A DNA stretch of 64,000 nt, from assembly GCA_002205965.3 (NCBI GenBank), contig NADL03000501.1, positions 186,001 to 250,000 on the forward strand, written 5' to 3'. The position numbers and the translations under genes are program-made. Shown here piece after piece: positions 10,490-20,811 of this stretch (position 1 is the first letter of the stretch; the number at the start of each line of letters is the position of its first letter). This stretch comes from Kappaphycus alvarezii. Taxonomy: Eukaryota > Rhodophyta > Florideophyceae > Gigartinales > Solieriaceae. A model generated the notes under the pieces. The model was given only the letters and a program-made list of their open reading frames with translations. It did no database searches and was not told the origin of the DNA.

Positions 10490-11720
10490 AGATCCAGGCG
10501 GTGGCTTGTTGCCTTCTGCGTCGCCTCAGAACGTTCGACTTATTGCACCGTGGAGGCCATAAAACGGCATAGGAGGTCAAGTTTCTCGCCATCGGAGAGA
10601 ATTTGCGTGGATGAAAGCATGTCGCGCTGGTACGGAATGGGGGGGGGGACTGGATGTCAGAAGGACTACCGCACTATGTCGCCATGGACCGTAAGCCTGA
10701 AAACGGATGTGAGATCAAGACTTAATGCTGCGGTGTCAGTGGAATTGTATTGAATTTGGAGATTGTTTTGTCAGCATCTGACAGCAGTAATCGGCGTTAC
10801 GAGTCAAATTTCCCTCATGGTACTGCTATTGTTCTTCGCCTTACAGAGCCTTGGTTTCATTCAAATCGACTTGTCTGTGCAGACTCTGCATTTGCTTCTG
10901 TGGCCACAGCAAATGCGCTTTTCGAATATGGACTGAGGTTTACAGGTGTCGTCAAGAATGCGACAAGGCAGTTTCCTATGTCATTTTTGTCAGGGCTGGA
11001 ACTCTTCAGGCGCGGAGATCATATCTGTATGGTAAGTCCCAGGACGGAAAGCCAACCTTCTATGATGGCCGTTCTGTGGATGGATAGAGACAGAAGATAC
11101 TTTGTCAGTACTTCCGGTACAACACTTCCGTCAGAGCCTATCAGAAGATCTCGTTGGAGATCTTCTGGTAATGAAACGGTGCTTGAAGAAATAGAAATTC
11201 CAGTTCCAGCACATATTACCAAACGTGCTCCCAGATTGACAGGCATAACAGATGCAGACAGGATGACCTTGGATTGGAGAAGAAATTCGAAGTCAATGAT
11301 TGGTCACTGAGGGTTAATACATCTTTGCTTGCAATTTGCATCGTTGACTCATGGCTGCTATACAAGGGTTTGATGGTGCAAGAAATTGCATGTCCAAAAA
11401 GATTTTTATGCAAAACTTGCAGAGCAACTCATTGACAATTCATTTGATGCTATTGGTCTCCGCAGATCTGACATTGACGTTCCAGAGGATTCTATTCCCT
11501 CATTGGCCTGCGGTACTGGAATCCACCTGGTGCCCACAGTGAAAAGGCGCAAAGGAGCCAATGGGGCCCAACGAAAGCGGCGTTTCAAAGCAGATGCAAA
11601 ATTTGCAAATCTGACAAGAAGTCCAAATTTCTCTGCTCTGAGTGCCTGAAACTGAAAAAGAGGTTTGGATATGCCATTCAGAGACAGGACGTAACTGCTT
11701 TCAAAATCACTTACGCGATG
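10490..11720 (+). mobile_element. Decayed piggyBac-type DNA transposon (transposase remains)
   Basis: Translation in shifting frames gives the core of a piggyBac (DDE_Tnp_1_7) transposase. In order there are ICVDESMSRWYG around the first catalytic Asp (near 10600-10640), then PHYVAMDRKPENGCEIK (near 10665-10720). Next come VCADSAFASV with the second Asp and FTGVVKNATRQFP (near 10870-10990), then the QLIDNSFDAIG segment near 11410. Near 11596-11660 is a C-terminal zinc ribbon of the CxxC...CxxC kind (RCKICKSDKKSKFLCSEC), which is usual for the family. The frame changes at least twice, once right at a G10 run (about 10637-10646), and a stop lies near 11308. No TTAA-flanked terminal repeats were recognised, so the element ends are unknown. 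It looks dead. Confidence 0.75.
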
Positions 11721-12224
11721 TCCACTTCTGTCATAATTAGAAGATGCTTTATACTACTCTATAGTGATGTTTACTTGTCTACGCTTACATTTTATGTAGG
11801 CTGAATGAGTAAAAATGAAAAAAATTGAGTCTTGACTATAGCCGCCTACATTTCTGATTCGCGTCGTTCGACTTGCGGAATTAGCATACTTCCCTATGGC
11901 GTTATTCACCTTTATGAGTGATCAGTGAATTAGCCCCTCTGCTCATGTTCAAGTGGGCGCGCTAAGGCAAACTGAGGTAGCAGCTGTCGCAGAAATGTCG
12001 ACCTTCCTGAAGGAAGTTTTTGCCCTCCTGTGGAGCGCAGCGAGTCGGACTCACGATTTCTTTGTTCATTCTTTACTTGAAGCCCATGAGGTCACAGCGA
12101 TCGTTGTGAATGAGGATGAAACTACTTCTTTTACAGTTAGGGGAAGTTAGTTTTCAGGGATTCAGCGTGCCAGTGTATAATTTTAATTAAAAAAACTTAG
12201 GTAATTTCGAACAATCATTTGTAC
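11721..12224. other. Intergenic, no recognised gene
   Basis: A+T-rich patches near 11800-11830 and 12180-12200. Nothing here can be assigned. Confidence 0.4.
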
Positions 12225-12656
12225 TCATATGAGTACATTTGCTTGTCCTTTGGACACTAGCACGTTAAATATCTTTACGCTCTTTTTCCAAGGCAGGACT
12301 TTTTCTTCCATCTTCTGTCTTTCTATTGCTTGAGTTGGAATATGAGCGGCCACATATTTCTCATCTGGACCCAAATCAACCATCATAGCTCGAATTCTAC
12401 CAAACTCTGTTGAGATTGGTAGGCTGCTTTCTTCCTGGCTTCCCTCAAGTTTTGAACTTCGTTTCAGTGCTACACCGCCAATGGACTCTCCGAAAGCTAC
12501 AAAGTGCTTTTTAGCTTGCTTCTGCTTGCCCTTCTCGGTACGTTTGGCTTTGTTATTGACATCGATTTCAGCTATCAGGTAATCGATTGAATCTTCTTTC
12601 TTCCCCTGTTTATCAACTATACCTGATGGGGCTCGTTTACCTTGATCTCCACCCAT
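12225..12656 (-). CDS. Hypothetical lysine-rich protein
   Basis: 143-residue ORF with an ATG start. It is hydrophilic, with many Lys/Glu/Gln, a basic stretch KAKRTEKGKQKQAKKH near residues 35-50, and a less charged C-terminus. No domain is recognised and there is no signal peptide or membrane segment. It lies between the piggyBac remains and the LINE copies, so it may be a gag-like or accessory ORF of an unrecognised element, or a chance ORF. Confidence 0.3.
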   Translation of the reverse strand: MGGDQGKRAPSGIVDKQGKKEDSIDYLIAEIDVNNKAKRTEKGKQKQAKKHFVAFGESIGGVALKRSSKLEGSQEESSLPISTEFGRIRAMMVDLGPDEKYVAAHIPTQAIERQKMEEKVLPWKKSVKIFNVLVSKGQANVLI

Positions 12657-13321
12657 CGTTGAGTGACGGGACGATTGAATAGGTCCCTAAGAGTCTTGCG
12701 AGATGGCCTACACATGTGATTAAAAACTACAGATGGAATCAGCTCGAAGATGGTTTGATGAACCTTGTCGTACAGCCAGGTTCAATTCAATCCAGTTGGG
12801 AATGTGAGCATCAACAGCGCAAATGCAGCGCAGTAACAAGACACTACAGGCCTATATACAGCAAAATCGCTTAAGGGTATCTGCCGGTGGAGGTGGGCCA
12901 TTATACCCCGGGTAGAGAAGCGAGAGATGCGGGATGTCCAGGTACAGATGCGGCGACCCTGGGCGTGCAGGGATTCCTACGCTATCATACGAGTGAGCGC
13001 TACAGGATGTTGGCTGTGTTGGGAGGGGAATGAATGTCAGCTGACGTCATATGGGTAGAGGAGACATCGGAGCTTGCTGTGATGGTCGCCATGTTGTGGT
13101 GGTTCAGCAAAAGTTCGTCACCTTTAGTTGCGGACCAGGGAACTGGAGGGGTCAGTTGTGATGTGTTTGGGTTCTGAGTGCAAACTTTTTGGCGTCAGTC
13201 GGCACGAGAATGTGTTCGTGTAGATTGTGGACGTGTAGATTGTCATTTGCACGAGGTTTCCTATTCGATTCTCCCATAATTCCCGTGCACGTCGTGCAGT
13301 TGGGACGTGCATTACGTTTCC
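12657..13321. other. Intergenic, no recognised gene
   Basis: G-rich, with no domain or RNA seen in any frame. It borders the repeat at 13322-13382 and the 3' side of the first LINE-like copy. Confidence 0.4.
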
Positions 13322-13382
13322 ATCAAATTTCTACGAAATTTCGTATCAAATTTCTACGAAATTTCATACGAAATTTGATACG
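13322..13382. repeat. Direct plus inverted repeat at the 3' side of a LINE copy
   Basis: A 22-base unit beginning ATCAAATTTCTACGAAATTT occurs twice in tandem (from 13322 and from 13345). The second copy is overlapped by a 13-base inverted repeat: CGTATCAAATTTC at 13342-13354 and GAAATTTGATACG at 13370-13382, with a 15-base loop. It lies some tens of bases beyond the 3' coding end of the adjacent LINE-like copy and may be its insertion target or tail. Confidence 0.7.
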
Positions 13383-13409
13383 GCGTAAACTCTCTAAAGA
13401 GCGAACCGG

Positions 13410-15725
13410 CATAACATCATCCGCGTGCCGTAGAGCACGTAAAAGGACAGCCTGGGCCGACGAGGACCCAAATGACTGTGGTGAGAAGCTTACCGATGCG
13501 TCGGCGGACCACATTGTCGGTCGTGTGGTAGCGGCGGGCGACACGGGGGATGTAGTCTTCGCAGAGGCGGATGGCGGCAGGGAGGGTGCGCCGACCGAGT
13601 CGAAGGCGACTGGTTGGAACCGGAAGCCAAGACCTCAGGGTGCACCGGGAAATCTTCCGCTCGAAGTCCAACATCTTCGAGCGATTGGCCGCGTCTGCGG
13701 CGCCACCGGGGGCATGGGTGGCTTTGGTGAGGACAGATTGCTTGAAGGGACACACCATGGTGATGTCCCATGCAGCAAGACAGTCTTACGGGCCGACATG
13801 CGGGGCCGGGAGGTAAACGAGGAAGTTGGCGGGCCGGAGTTCAGTCCCCCGGGACGAGGAGCGGGATCTCAAACCGGCAATCAAGCTCAACGGCGCGCAC
13901 AAGCTGGGAGGCAATGGCGTTGCGGAGGTGGTGGTGCCTGTGGAGGCGGCCTAATGCGTGCGGACAATGATCAGCCGCGTGGTCTCCCCAGGCATCCTGG
14001 GGCTTGTGGCACTGCTGGCAGGCAGGCCGAGATGGCGTTGTAGCATGACGGGCCAGTGCCCCTTAGAGACCGACGCGGTGGCAGGGTAGGCGGTGAGGAA
14101 GGCGGCGCCCGGGCTATGGCGAAGAGCCTGGCCACGGGTGCGGAGACGGGCGGCTTGGGTCGAGTGGTGTGAGGGGGTCGGATCAGCTGTCAAATACTTG
14201 TCTTGCCTGTAGGCGTCGGCCTTGGCATCTTGTAGCACCTGTCTCAAGTAGGTAAAGTTGCGCACGGGTTTGGCTGCCAGGACGATAGGGTCGAAGGATC
14301 CAAGGTCATGAGAGCCGGAGTATGGGTGGCCGGGGAAGCGGAGGTGAAACTCACGGAGATGCGGTCGTGCTTGACCGACGACCAAGTCGCGATCCCCTTG
14401 GAAACGAGGGCTCAGAAGGCCTGAGGAGCGCGCGGGTGATGACGGCGGCAGTGTTGGTGCGGGGGGGAGGCCGCATCAAGGATGCTGGCGGCCGCAGCTC
14501 CGTGGAGGAACAGAGAGAGCAAGGTAAACCCTTGTCCACCCTAGGAGAAGGGGAGGGAGACCTGGCTCCATGCGTTATCGGAGAGAGGGAACCCGTGCGG
14601 GGCCTCGTAGGAGGAGCGCTGAACGGCGTCGAACTCCGAGATCCGAGAGTTTGAATGCGTGGGCAAGGAGACACGCGAAGGCGGAGATTCGATGCACGTG
14701 GAACCTGGCCGGTGCGTCGCCGACCTGGTGCAGGCGGTCAAGAGTGCCGCGACAGGAGGCGATCTTGGTGCGGAGGAACGTATCCGTGGAGGAACGATAG
14801 CCAACAGATGCGTCGAGGAGCTCAAACCCGTCTTGGGGGCATTCGGAAAGCGGGAACTCGGAAAGGAAGGTGGAGCGATCACAGGGGAAGTCAGAGGCCA
14901 GAACATGCGGGTCTTCCGGGTGTTCATGTGAAACCCGTATCCAGGACCCTCCTAAGAGAGGCGGCGCAGGACGCGGCGCAAGCCCTGGAGAGACCCCATG
15001 ATTGTCCCGTCATCAGCGGACTAATGATTGAGGACGATCTCCGGCTCTTCGGCGATGCGTCGTATGAGGGGTTGGATAGTGAGGGAGAAGAGCAGCATAT
15101 ATGCAGGGTCTCTTTGCCTAGTTTCTTGGGCACCGTGGGTGACAGTGCCCGCACGGTTAGGAACGTGCAACGGTGGTGGGGCGCGACCATAGATCATGTT
15201 CGGGAGGCGGGCGAGTTTAGGGGCGTAGGAAGGTAACATTGAGAACATGGCTTGGCGGTCCACATTGTTGAAGGCGTTCTCGGCATCAATACGGACCGTG
15301 GCGATATGAGGCGCTCTGGATGTGCGGCGGAGAAGCGTGCGGGTGTCATGGACAATAGCACCCATCCCCGCTTCACCTCATTCGCCATTTGGAAGGGTGC
15401 AAGGTATTCCCGGGAGTCATCGATGGCGGAGGGCAGCAGAGCCTTCTTGACGAGCTTGCGCAGTACGGAACTGGCAGCGATCGGGCGGATCTTGCCGGCT
15501 TGGGCTGGATCGGCAGGAGGGTGGCGGCGGAAACGAGCGGGACGAAGGAGTCCGGGAGGCGCCTTCTGCGGTGCAGAAGGCGAAGCGTCTTCGACCTCCA
15601 TGTCGGCCAGCAGGTCTTGGGGGAAGGCGGCATGTGGAAGGTCAGCGGGACGAACCGGAGGCCGGGTCCGATGTTGCTGATCAGCGGGGGAGGTTTGAGA
15701 CCTTTAGGGTCGAAGATACAAGAAC
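13410..15725 (-). mobile_element. LINE-like retrotransposon, copy A (RT plus C-terminal endonuclease region)
   Basis: Reading leftwards on the minus strand, an RT finger segment (KIRPIAASSVLRKL, near 15470) leads into RT motif A DAENAFNNVDR (near 15280). An altered motif B and SLTIQPLIRRIAEE follow. After a linker, a segment near 14050 (HWPVMLQRHLGLP) precedes the zinc-knuckle and endonuclease-like C-terminus, which ends near 13417 in a block also found in copy B (GGAADAANRSKMLDFERKI). The reading frame changes many times, so the copy is dead. The order RT, CCHC, then RPADI endonuclease matches LINEs that carry a restriction-like endonuclease (the R2/NeSL/CRE kind) rather than an N-terminal APE. 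The 5' end is truncated at 15725, where copy B begins head to head. Confidence 0.75.
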
Positions 15726-15731
15726 AGGATT

Positions 15732-16520
15732 AACTCATAGCCCATCCCACAACCGCTACGGTGGTGTCCTCGGCCCACTGGCAGACCATGATCCGCCGGC
15801 ACCTCGGCCTCCCCCCATACGACGACTCTCGCTCGCTCACCTGCGCCCACTGCAACCAAACTATGGAAGCACTCGGGGACCACGCTGCGGACCTCTGTCC
15901 TGCCGGCTTCGGCCGCCCGCACGGCCACAACTCGCTGCGCAACGTTTTCGCCTACCACGTTGCTCGCGCTGCGGGCCTGGACTGCCAATACGAAGTCCCG
16001 CTCCTTGTCCTGGGAACGAATATCCGCCCAGCGGACATTCTCATACAACCCCCCCCCTGCCCACAGGCCAACAGGGCCGCCCCATAGCCTGCGACCTAAC
16101 CGTTGTCTCGCCATTCAAACAAGGCGTGCGCAAAAATGGCCGGCGGCGCCGCCGACATTGCCCACCGAGACAAAGTCACAGACCTGGAGCGCAAACTGGT
16201 ACGCCGCATCCCGCACCCTTCGCACAACACCCTCCAGGAACCGAACTTTAAGTTTCAGCCCCTGGCTTTCGACTCCTTGGGTGCCCCATCCCCCGCCTCG
16301 ATTATGTTCCTCGAAGACTTCATCCCGCGCATCGCAGAGAAGATCAACACAACCACAGCAGTGATCGGCAGACGTATTTATCAGCGCATTAGTTGCACAC
16401 TGCGGTCTTCTGTTGCAATGGCGATTCTATCGCGAGCCCCACTGCACGTGCCTGACGTGGAACATCCGGTTAGTTCTTAGCCGTATAGTCAGTCCTGCAG
16501 TGTACACCATAGATACTGGG
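15732..16520 (+). mobile_element. LINE-like retrotransposon, copy B (5'-truncated, C-terminal part and 3' tail)
   Basis: It starts inside the post-RT linker (TMIRRHLGLPPYDDS). A CCHC zinc knuckle follows (CAHC, then H and C in spacing C-x2-C-x9-H-x4-C; 15850-15900). Next is an endonuclease-like stretch (RPADILIQ, then IACDLTVVSPFK) near 16020-16120. The last block, DKVTDLERKLVRR to near 16480, passes into a 3' tail (CTGCACGTG..GACGTGG..CGGTTAG) that recurs at 21.8 kb, 44.1 kb and 44.6 kb. One change of frame separates the knuckle part from the terminal block. It faces copy A head to head. Confidence 0.75.
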
Positions 16521-17094
16521 CGTCTCCTGATATCACAAATCGCATTTTGCGATTGCGCAATTTGTGTTTTTGGCACGCCAGCTTGTTTATTTGCTACACG
16601 CAAATCGTTAATTTGCCCGATCCTTTGCACCGTACGAAGCCGATGACTTCAAGTAGCAAATCGCAAAAGTCGCGCGCTCTTCTTGCTGCTTTCGCACCAA
16701 AATCCCACCTCAACCCCCCCGCAGGCGGCTACCCATTTCCCTGATTACCGCTTGCGCTTCTCCTGTACTAGCCACGGCGCCTCCCTTCGCCGACAGCGCA
16801 AATGACAATGCGAACAGTAAGTCTAGCGCTCCGTCGTGCTCCCCGCAAACAACACTACGCGAAACACCAGCGATTCAAAAGATCGCCGACGCACTTACCG
16901 CTCCCGCACACCAGCACGCGATCCCGGTTCCTAGCCTCTCTGTCGTCCCTCCGACACTGACTATCCACCCATCGCAGAAACCTGTAACAAACGCGAAGTC
17001 TACTGACCTGGCCTATACCGAAGATGTATCTGTCTCTCGCTCGCCGTCTCCGTTTTCGCCACCGCCGGCGGCGACAGAACATGGAGTAGCTTCA

Positions 17095-17862
17095 ATGGAC
17101 TTGACTCCTGATCCTGGTCTCAGAAGCACTACTGCCCAAAGAGCAGTTCGACCGTCCTCAACATTGCCGCCAAAACCGCCCATATCGAAAGGAGTCAAAA
17201 CCAGGGGAACCTCACAGAAGGCACAGCCCGGCAGGAGGGGCAGTGGATTTTCGCATGGTGAACTGGACAACTTGCTGGAGCTGCTCGAAGTACACCTGCC
17301 GCTTGGTAAAGATGAGTGGGAGAAGGTAACGCGTCTTCACGAATCGCGATATCCAGCCCAGCGAAGAAATGCAGACTCACTTCGACGTAAATTCTCTGCG
17401 CTTTGTCGGACAACTGTCCCCACAGGAGACCCTACCATACCGCAAGAAGTTCTGAAAGCGAAGCACATACGAGAGCAAATGACGGAGCGGGCAGATATTG
17501 GCGATGGTGCTGAGTCTGACGATGATTATACGGATAACATCAGTGACGACGCCGCAACGTTTACTGCTCACGATCATAGCGCCGATGGCGCCACGGTTAT
17601 ACTTGAAACCAACGACAACATCCCATCTGTATCCAATCCTGATAACGCAGATCAGAGTGTGATACCCTCTCCTAGGCCATTAGTTCGTAAGAAAAGCGCT
17701 GTAAAACCAAAGAAATCTACCGAGTCCGAAGGCATAATTGAAGTCATTCAGGCTTCTATATTGCAGGAGCAGATGAGGCGGGATGCAGAGCATCACCAGA
17801 GGATGATGGACAGAGAGGATGAAAAGGCGAGACGCGAAGAAGAGCGCCAGATCAGGGATTAA
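17095..17862 (+). CDS. Harbinger accessory protein with SANT/Myb-like domain (DUF6818 type)
   Basis: 255 residues from the ATG at 17095. A Myb/SANT-like domain at about residues 50-128 (GFSHGELDNLLELLEVHLPLG..W, then NADSLRRKF and PTGDP) matches the kind found beside Harbinger transposases in fungi, oomycetes and algae. An acidic and Ser-rich middle follows, then a Glu/Arg-rich coiled-coil tail. In Harbinger elements the SANT protein helps bring the transposase to the ends and into the nucleus. The frame is open without an ATG for a long way upstream. A possible start at 16643 (MTSSSKSQKS) joins it only across the C7 run 16714-16720. The TAA at 17860 falls inside the coiled coil, which continues in frame to about 17995, so the C-terminus is probably cut short. 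Confidence 0.7.
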   Translation: MDLTPDPGLRSTTAQRAVRPSSTLPPKPPISKGVKTRGTSQKAQPGRRGSGFSHGELDNLLELLEVHLPLGKDEWEKVTRLHESRYPAQRRNADSLRRKFSALCRTTVPTGDPTIPQEVLKAKHIREQMTERADIGDGAESDDDYTDNISDDAATFTAHDHSADGATVILETNDNIPSVSNPDNADQSVIPSPRPLVRKKSAVKPKKSTESEGIIEVIQASILQEQMRRDAEHHQRMMDREDEKARREEERQIRD

Positions 17863-18011
17863 CAAAGAGCTGAGGAGAGAGAGCGCCGAGAGGAGGACAG
17901 GAGACGCAGCGATAATATGATCCAGATGATGATGGTTGCGCTACTTGGAAAGCAAGCAGGAAACTCAGGAACACACTCTCCGGGAGTCAACAAATGAAGG
18001 TAACCTGATAT

Positions 18012-19181
18012 TTACAAGAACAAAAAGTGGTTCGCTTCCACACTAAGGTGAGGCATATAGGTATTAAGAATCTGATTGATACCAACGAGTCGGAATCTAA
18101 GGTTGAAGAGTAGCATGATGCAGGTGAGCACAATTTTCCGTTCGCCCCGCTCTTCGTAAACGAACCTGTCTTTGAGTCTCGCAAATGTCCCTTTAAAAGC
18201 TCGCATGCCCCATTCAGAGGCTTTTCGCGCCGATGTCGCTTGCCGTAGTGTAGTAATAGACGCAGCTGTACCATCACTCGCTAAAACATTGTCCTGTGAA
18301 GATTTGATTAGGAAAGGGTATTGTCCCTTTGAAAACGCTGAATCTACCACGCATCGTCCCCCATGCTGGTCGAACAATGCTTTAAGCTTCTCGTATACGC
18401 CGCCCCATTCAGCTATTATAGAATCGTGCATTGAACCCGGCGCGTTGATCGAACAACATATCACCACACCGTTTGGTGCAAAGACAAAAACGTTTCCGAC
18501 ATAATGGTCGTGAGTCCATCCATTGTAGAACATATTCTGAATAACAACATCTCCAGCCTGCTCTAAGTAAAGTTTAAGACCGTCTGCCACGCAATATACG
18601 TCTTGCAGCATTGAATATTTTCTTGCAAAGGAACTCTTGAATTGCACAGCTTCTTCAACAGTTGGCATTCTAACCATCGCCAATGGGTCACGCTTGAGAA
18701 CTTTGAGCAGTAAGCGCCTTCCAAAACGAAGAAAAAGAGAACAGACAGACCCGGTGATCCCGAATAACATACAGAGAACATAATCGGCTCCCCTTGTTCT
18801 GTTCCATGATAAAATTAGTCCAAGACAATGAGCGGCACACAAAGTTCTCGGCCTGCCGGACTGATTAGATGGATCGAGCGGTCTAATCATCCCGTCTGGT
18901 GAATACGGTGTGTGGCTGTTATAAAGCGGACCAAATCTCTCTAGGATATAATGAAATCCTCGATAGTCAAAACCTGTCAATGTGATTAGCGATTGATCAC
19001 ATCCAGACCCAAACAAAACCGCAAAGGTCGACATGTGTGGACTCTGTAAAGCCCTCCTTCGTATGCGGCGATCACGTCTCCTCCGGGCATCGGCAGAAAT
19101 TTGGTGCCGAAAGTTGAGGCGCGCCTCAGCATCGTGAAGACAAAGATGGTAAAGTAAGAGGAAACTAGTCAAAGAGCCCAT
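18012..19181 (-). CDS. PIF/Harbinger transposase (DDE_Tnp_4)
   Basis: Intact 389-residue ORF from the ATG at 19181; the open frame extends upstream to 19277 with only a GTG start. The N-terminal part is Arg-rich (DARRRRDRRIRRR). The catalytic core shows VADGLKLYL (Asp 200), NAPGSMHDS (Asp 253), VVDSAFSKGQYPFL (Asp 280) and SARKASEWGMRAFKG (Glu 323), in the DDE arrangement of the HARBI1 superfamily. A hydrophobic start MGSLTSFLLLYHLCL is odd for a nuclear protein and may mean translation begins later, at the Met near residue 50. No stop or frame change is seen, so this copy could still be, or recently have been, active together with the SANT partner. Confidence 0.88.
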   Translation of the reverse strand: MGSLTSFLLLYHLCLHDAEARLNFRHQISADARRRRDRRIRRRALQSPHMSTFAVLFGSGCDQSLITLTGFDYRGFHYILERFGPLYNSHTPYSPDGMIRPLDPSNQSGRPRTLCAAHCLGLILSWNRTRGADYVLCMLFGITGSVCSLFLRFGRRLLLKVLKRDPLAMVRMPTVEEAVQFKSSFARKYSMLQDVYCVADGLKLYLEQAGDVVIQNMFYNGWTHDHYVGNVFVFAPNGVVICCSINAPGSMHDSIIAEWGGVYEKLKALFDQHGGRCVVDSAFSKGQYPFLIKSSQDNVLASDGTAASITTLRQATSARKASEWGMRAFKGTFARLKDRFVYEERGERKIVLTCIMLLFNLRFRLVGINQILNTYMPHLSVEANHFLFL

Positions 19182-19490
19182 TAAGATGAGACGGATCGAC
19201 ACTGTGTTTTCTTGAGCAGTAACTGTCGTGTCATTGAGAATAGTGAGTATGAGGGCTATTAGGAGTGTGGATGTCACGGGATTGTGTCAAGTCACAATCT
19301 ACGATCTGTGATTTCAGCAGTCGATCCGGGAAAAGCGGTATCAATTTTACCAACTGGTACTATTTTACGTCTGGAGCAAAATGTAATTTCAGGAGACGCC
19401 CACTCAATGAAGTAAAGTTTCGTTCACTCTACGGCATAATTATTGAGGGTTCAGTGCAGATCTTGATCTTTTGCAAAGCGATTAATTATC

Positions 19491-19759
19491 CTTGTACATT
19501 ACGGTAACTACAGTACTGTACAGTAGTTCAAAATGTCAATCACTGCCATTACTGTACTATATAGTACAACCGAGTACATATCATGCAGTACTGTACCGTA
19601 CCTCTCCAGACCGGGTCAATTCTGGACAGCAGGAAAATTTCAGGACAAAAACTGTGTGCACCCGCCAAAACGAACTGTTCAAGTGCATCCTCTGCCTTTC
19701 CCATATTGTGTTCCCCCTGCAATGTAATAGAAAGAAACTTTACTGCCTTAATCATTTCT
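19491..19759. other. GTAC-palindrome zone
   Basis: Contains TACAGTACTGTA (19509-19520) and further GTAC-centred words near 19585-19600, the same motif as at 7.9 kb and 44.4 kb. No gene is seen. Confidence 0.5.
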
Positions 19760-19820
19760 CTTACCGTAATTCCTCTATTAGAGGGATTAGATTTTCCTCT
19801 ATTAGAGGGATTACAGTAAG
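19760..19820. repeat. 61-bp near-palindrome, possible MITE or paired terminal repeats
   Basis: The arm at 19760-19786 (consensus CTTACYGTAATYCCTCTA followed by WTAGAGG) and the arm at 19795-19820 are inverted copies with about three differences in 26 bases. Each arm contains a near-palindromic core, so a 19-base direct repeat is also present. A similar arm occurs at 21767-21793. This looks like the two ends of a DNA transposon with its middle removed. Confidence 0.65.
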
Positions 19821-20163
19821 ATAAATGAATTCGCTGTGGCAGAAAAAAGAAGACACAAATTTAGTATCATACCTTGTCAGAATTCTCTTTCCACAGCACT
19901 TTACGGAAGTACCATCACAAGACCTTTTAGGAGTATAAGATCCTTAAGGGCTCCGAATCAAGAACCAGTGCGATCCGCGCACCTCGACCCCCAGGCGCCA
20001 ACGAGACTACACAATTCGCAAAGCAAGGCGGCGCAATCGCGACCGTTGTGGAAGGCTTATCATTTCTATTGAAAGTGACGCTCACTCGCCGCTGCTTCTA
20101 CATAATTTGAAAGAAGCAGACAAGGCCAAGCGAGACGTGCGTCTCATCCGCCTACAATCTCGA

Positions 20164-20805
20164 CAGATAACTCTATCTCAGTTTAATCTGAACTCTTACA
20201 GCGATGAGCAGTCTCTTCGTGACTTCCGCTTCCGCACTGCTGAGCTCGGTACTGTTTGCGCTGTTTTATCTTGGACCGGAGGTGTCACAAGCCGAAACCA
20301 ATACTTTTGCGATGGGATAATGGCTACATGTATCGTTTTGAGAAGGTTATGTTTCCCCACTAGATTGCGGTATCTAGAGGTAACGTTTGGAATGCGATCA
20401 TCAGCATTATGTGAAGTTTTTCATTAAGTTTTGGAAACATTTCTGCATGCTAGAGGTCTTCTCTTGGAGAATTTTAGGTTCGATCTGATGATGGAAAGGG
20501 CGCAGCTTTATTCGGAAGCCATACATGGGAAAGGAGCCCCTCTTCAGAATTGCGACGGGTTTCTGGACTGTACACAAATCAAATGAGCAGACCTGGCGGT
20601 GCTAGTGCTATGCAACGCGCATGTTATTCCGGGCATAAAAGAATGCACTGTATGATATATCAGACAGTTACCACTCCTGCCGGGCTAATGTTTTATCTAT
20701 ATGGACCAGAGGTGGGTACACGCTATGAAATGACGCTTTACAGATAGAGTGGCATCGGTGAACAGCTGGAGGCTAATGTGGTTATCGGGGGTACGCAGTA
20801 CTGTC
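20164..20805 (+). pseudogene. Second Harbinger-type transposase, broken
   Basis: The frame-shifted translation gives a HARBI1-like protein. An N-terminal SDEQSLRDFRFRT leads to FPTRLRYLEVTFGMRSSALCEVFH. After a stop, the frame resumes with CDGFLDCTQIK (first Asp of the DDE triad), SRPGG, then YSGHKRMHCMIYQ and LMFYLYGPEVGTRYEMTLYR. It ends near 20805 without the third catalytic block, so both internal stops and 3' truncation disable it. This lineage differs clearly from the transposase at 18-19.2 kb, so these are two independent Harbinger families. It faces a SANT-like gene tail to tail, as in the first element. Confidence 0.75.
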
Positions 20806-20811
20806 TCCTTT

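Larger units (their letters stand above)
16530..19490. mobile_element. PIF/Harbinger DNA transposon, two convergent genes, nearly whole
   Basis: A SANT/Myb-like gene (plus strand) and a DDE transposase (minus strand) face each other, the usual two-gene plan of PIF/Harbinger elements. The outer limits are approximate: the left edge is the end of LINE copy B and the right edge is the GTAC-palindrome zone near 19500. I could not identify terminal inverted repeats or a 3-bp TWA duplication with confidence. A nearly palindromic stretch (CACAAATCGC ... GCAATTTGTG) near the left edge is a candidate end. Confidence 0.7.

Noticed and set aside
14322-15236. Plus-strand ORFs up to 193 codons
   Set aside because: They are antisense to LINE copy A. 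The minus strand carries the RT motifs; these are Arg/Gly-rich shadows.
16533-16566. Near-palindrome CACAAATCGC..GCAATTTGTG as a Harbinger terminal repeat
   Set aside because: No matching inverted copy was found near 19.3-19.5 kb, so it cannot be called an element end.
18172-18504. Plus-strand ORF of 110 codons
   Set aside because: It is antisense to the intact Harbinger transposase.
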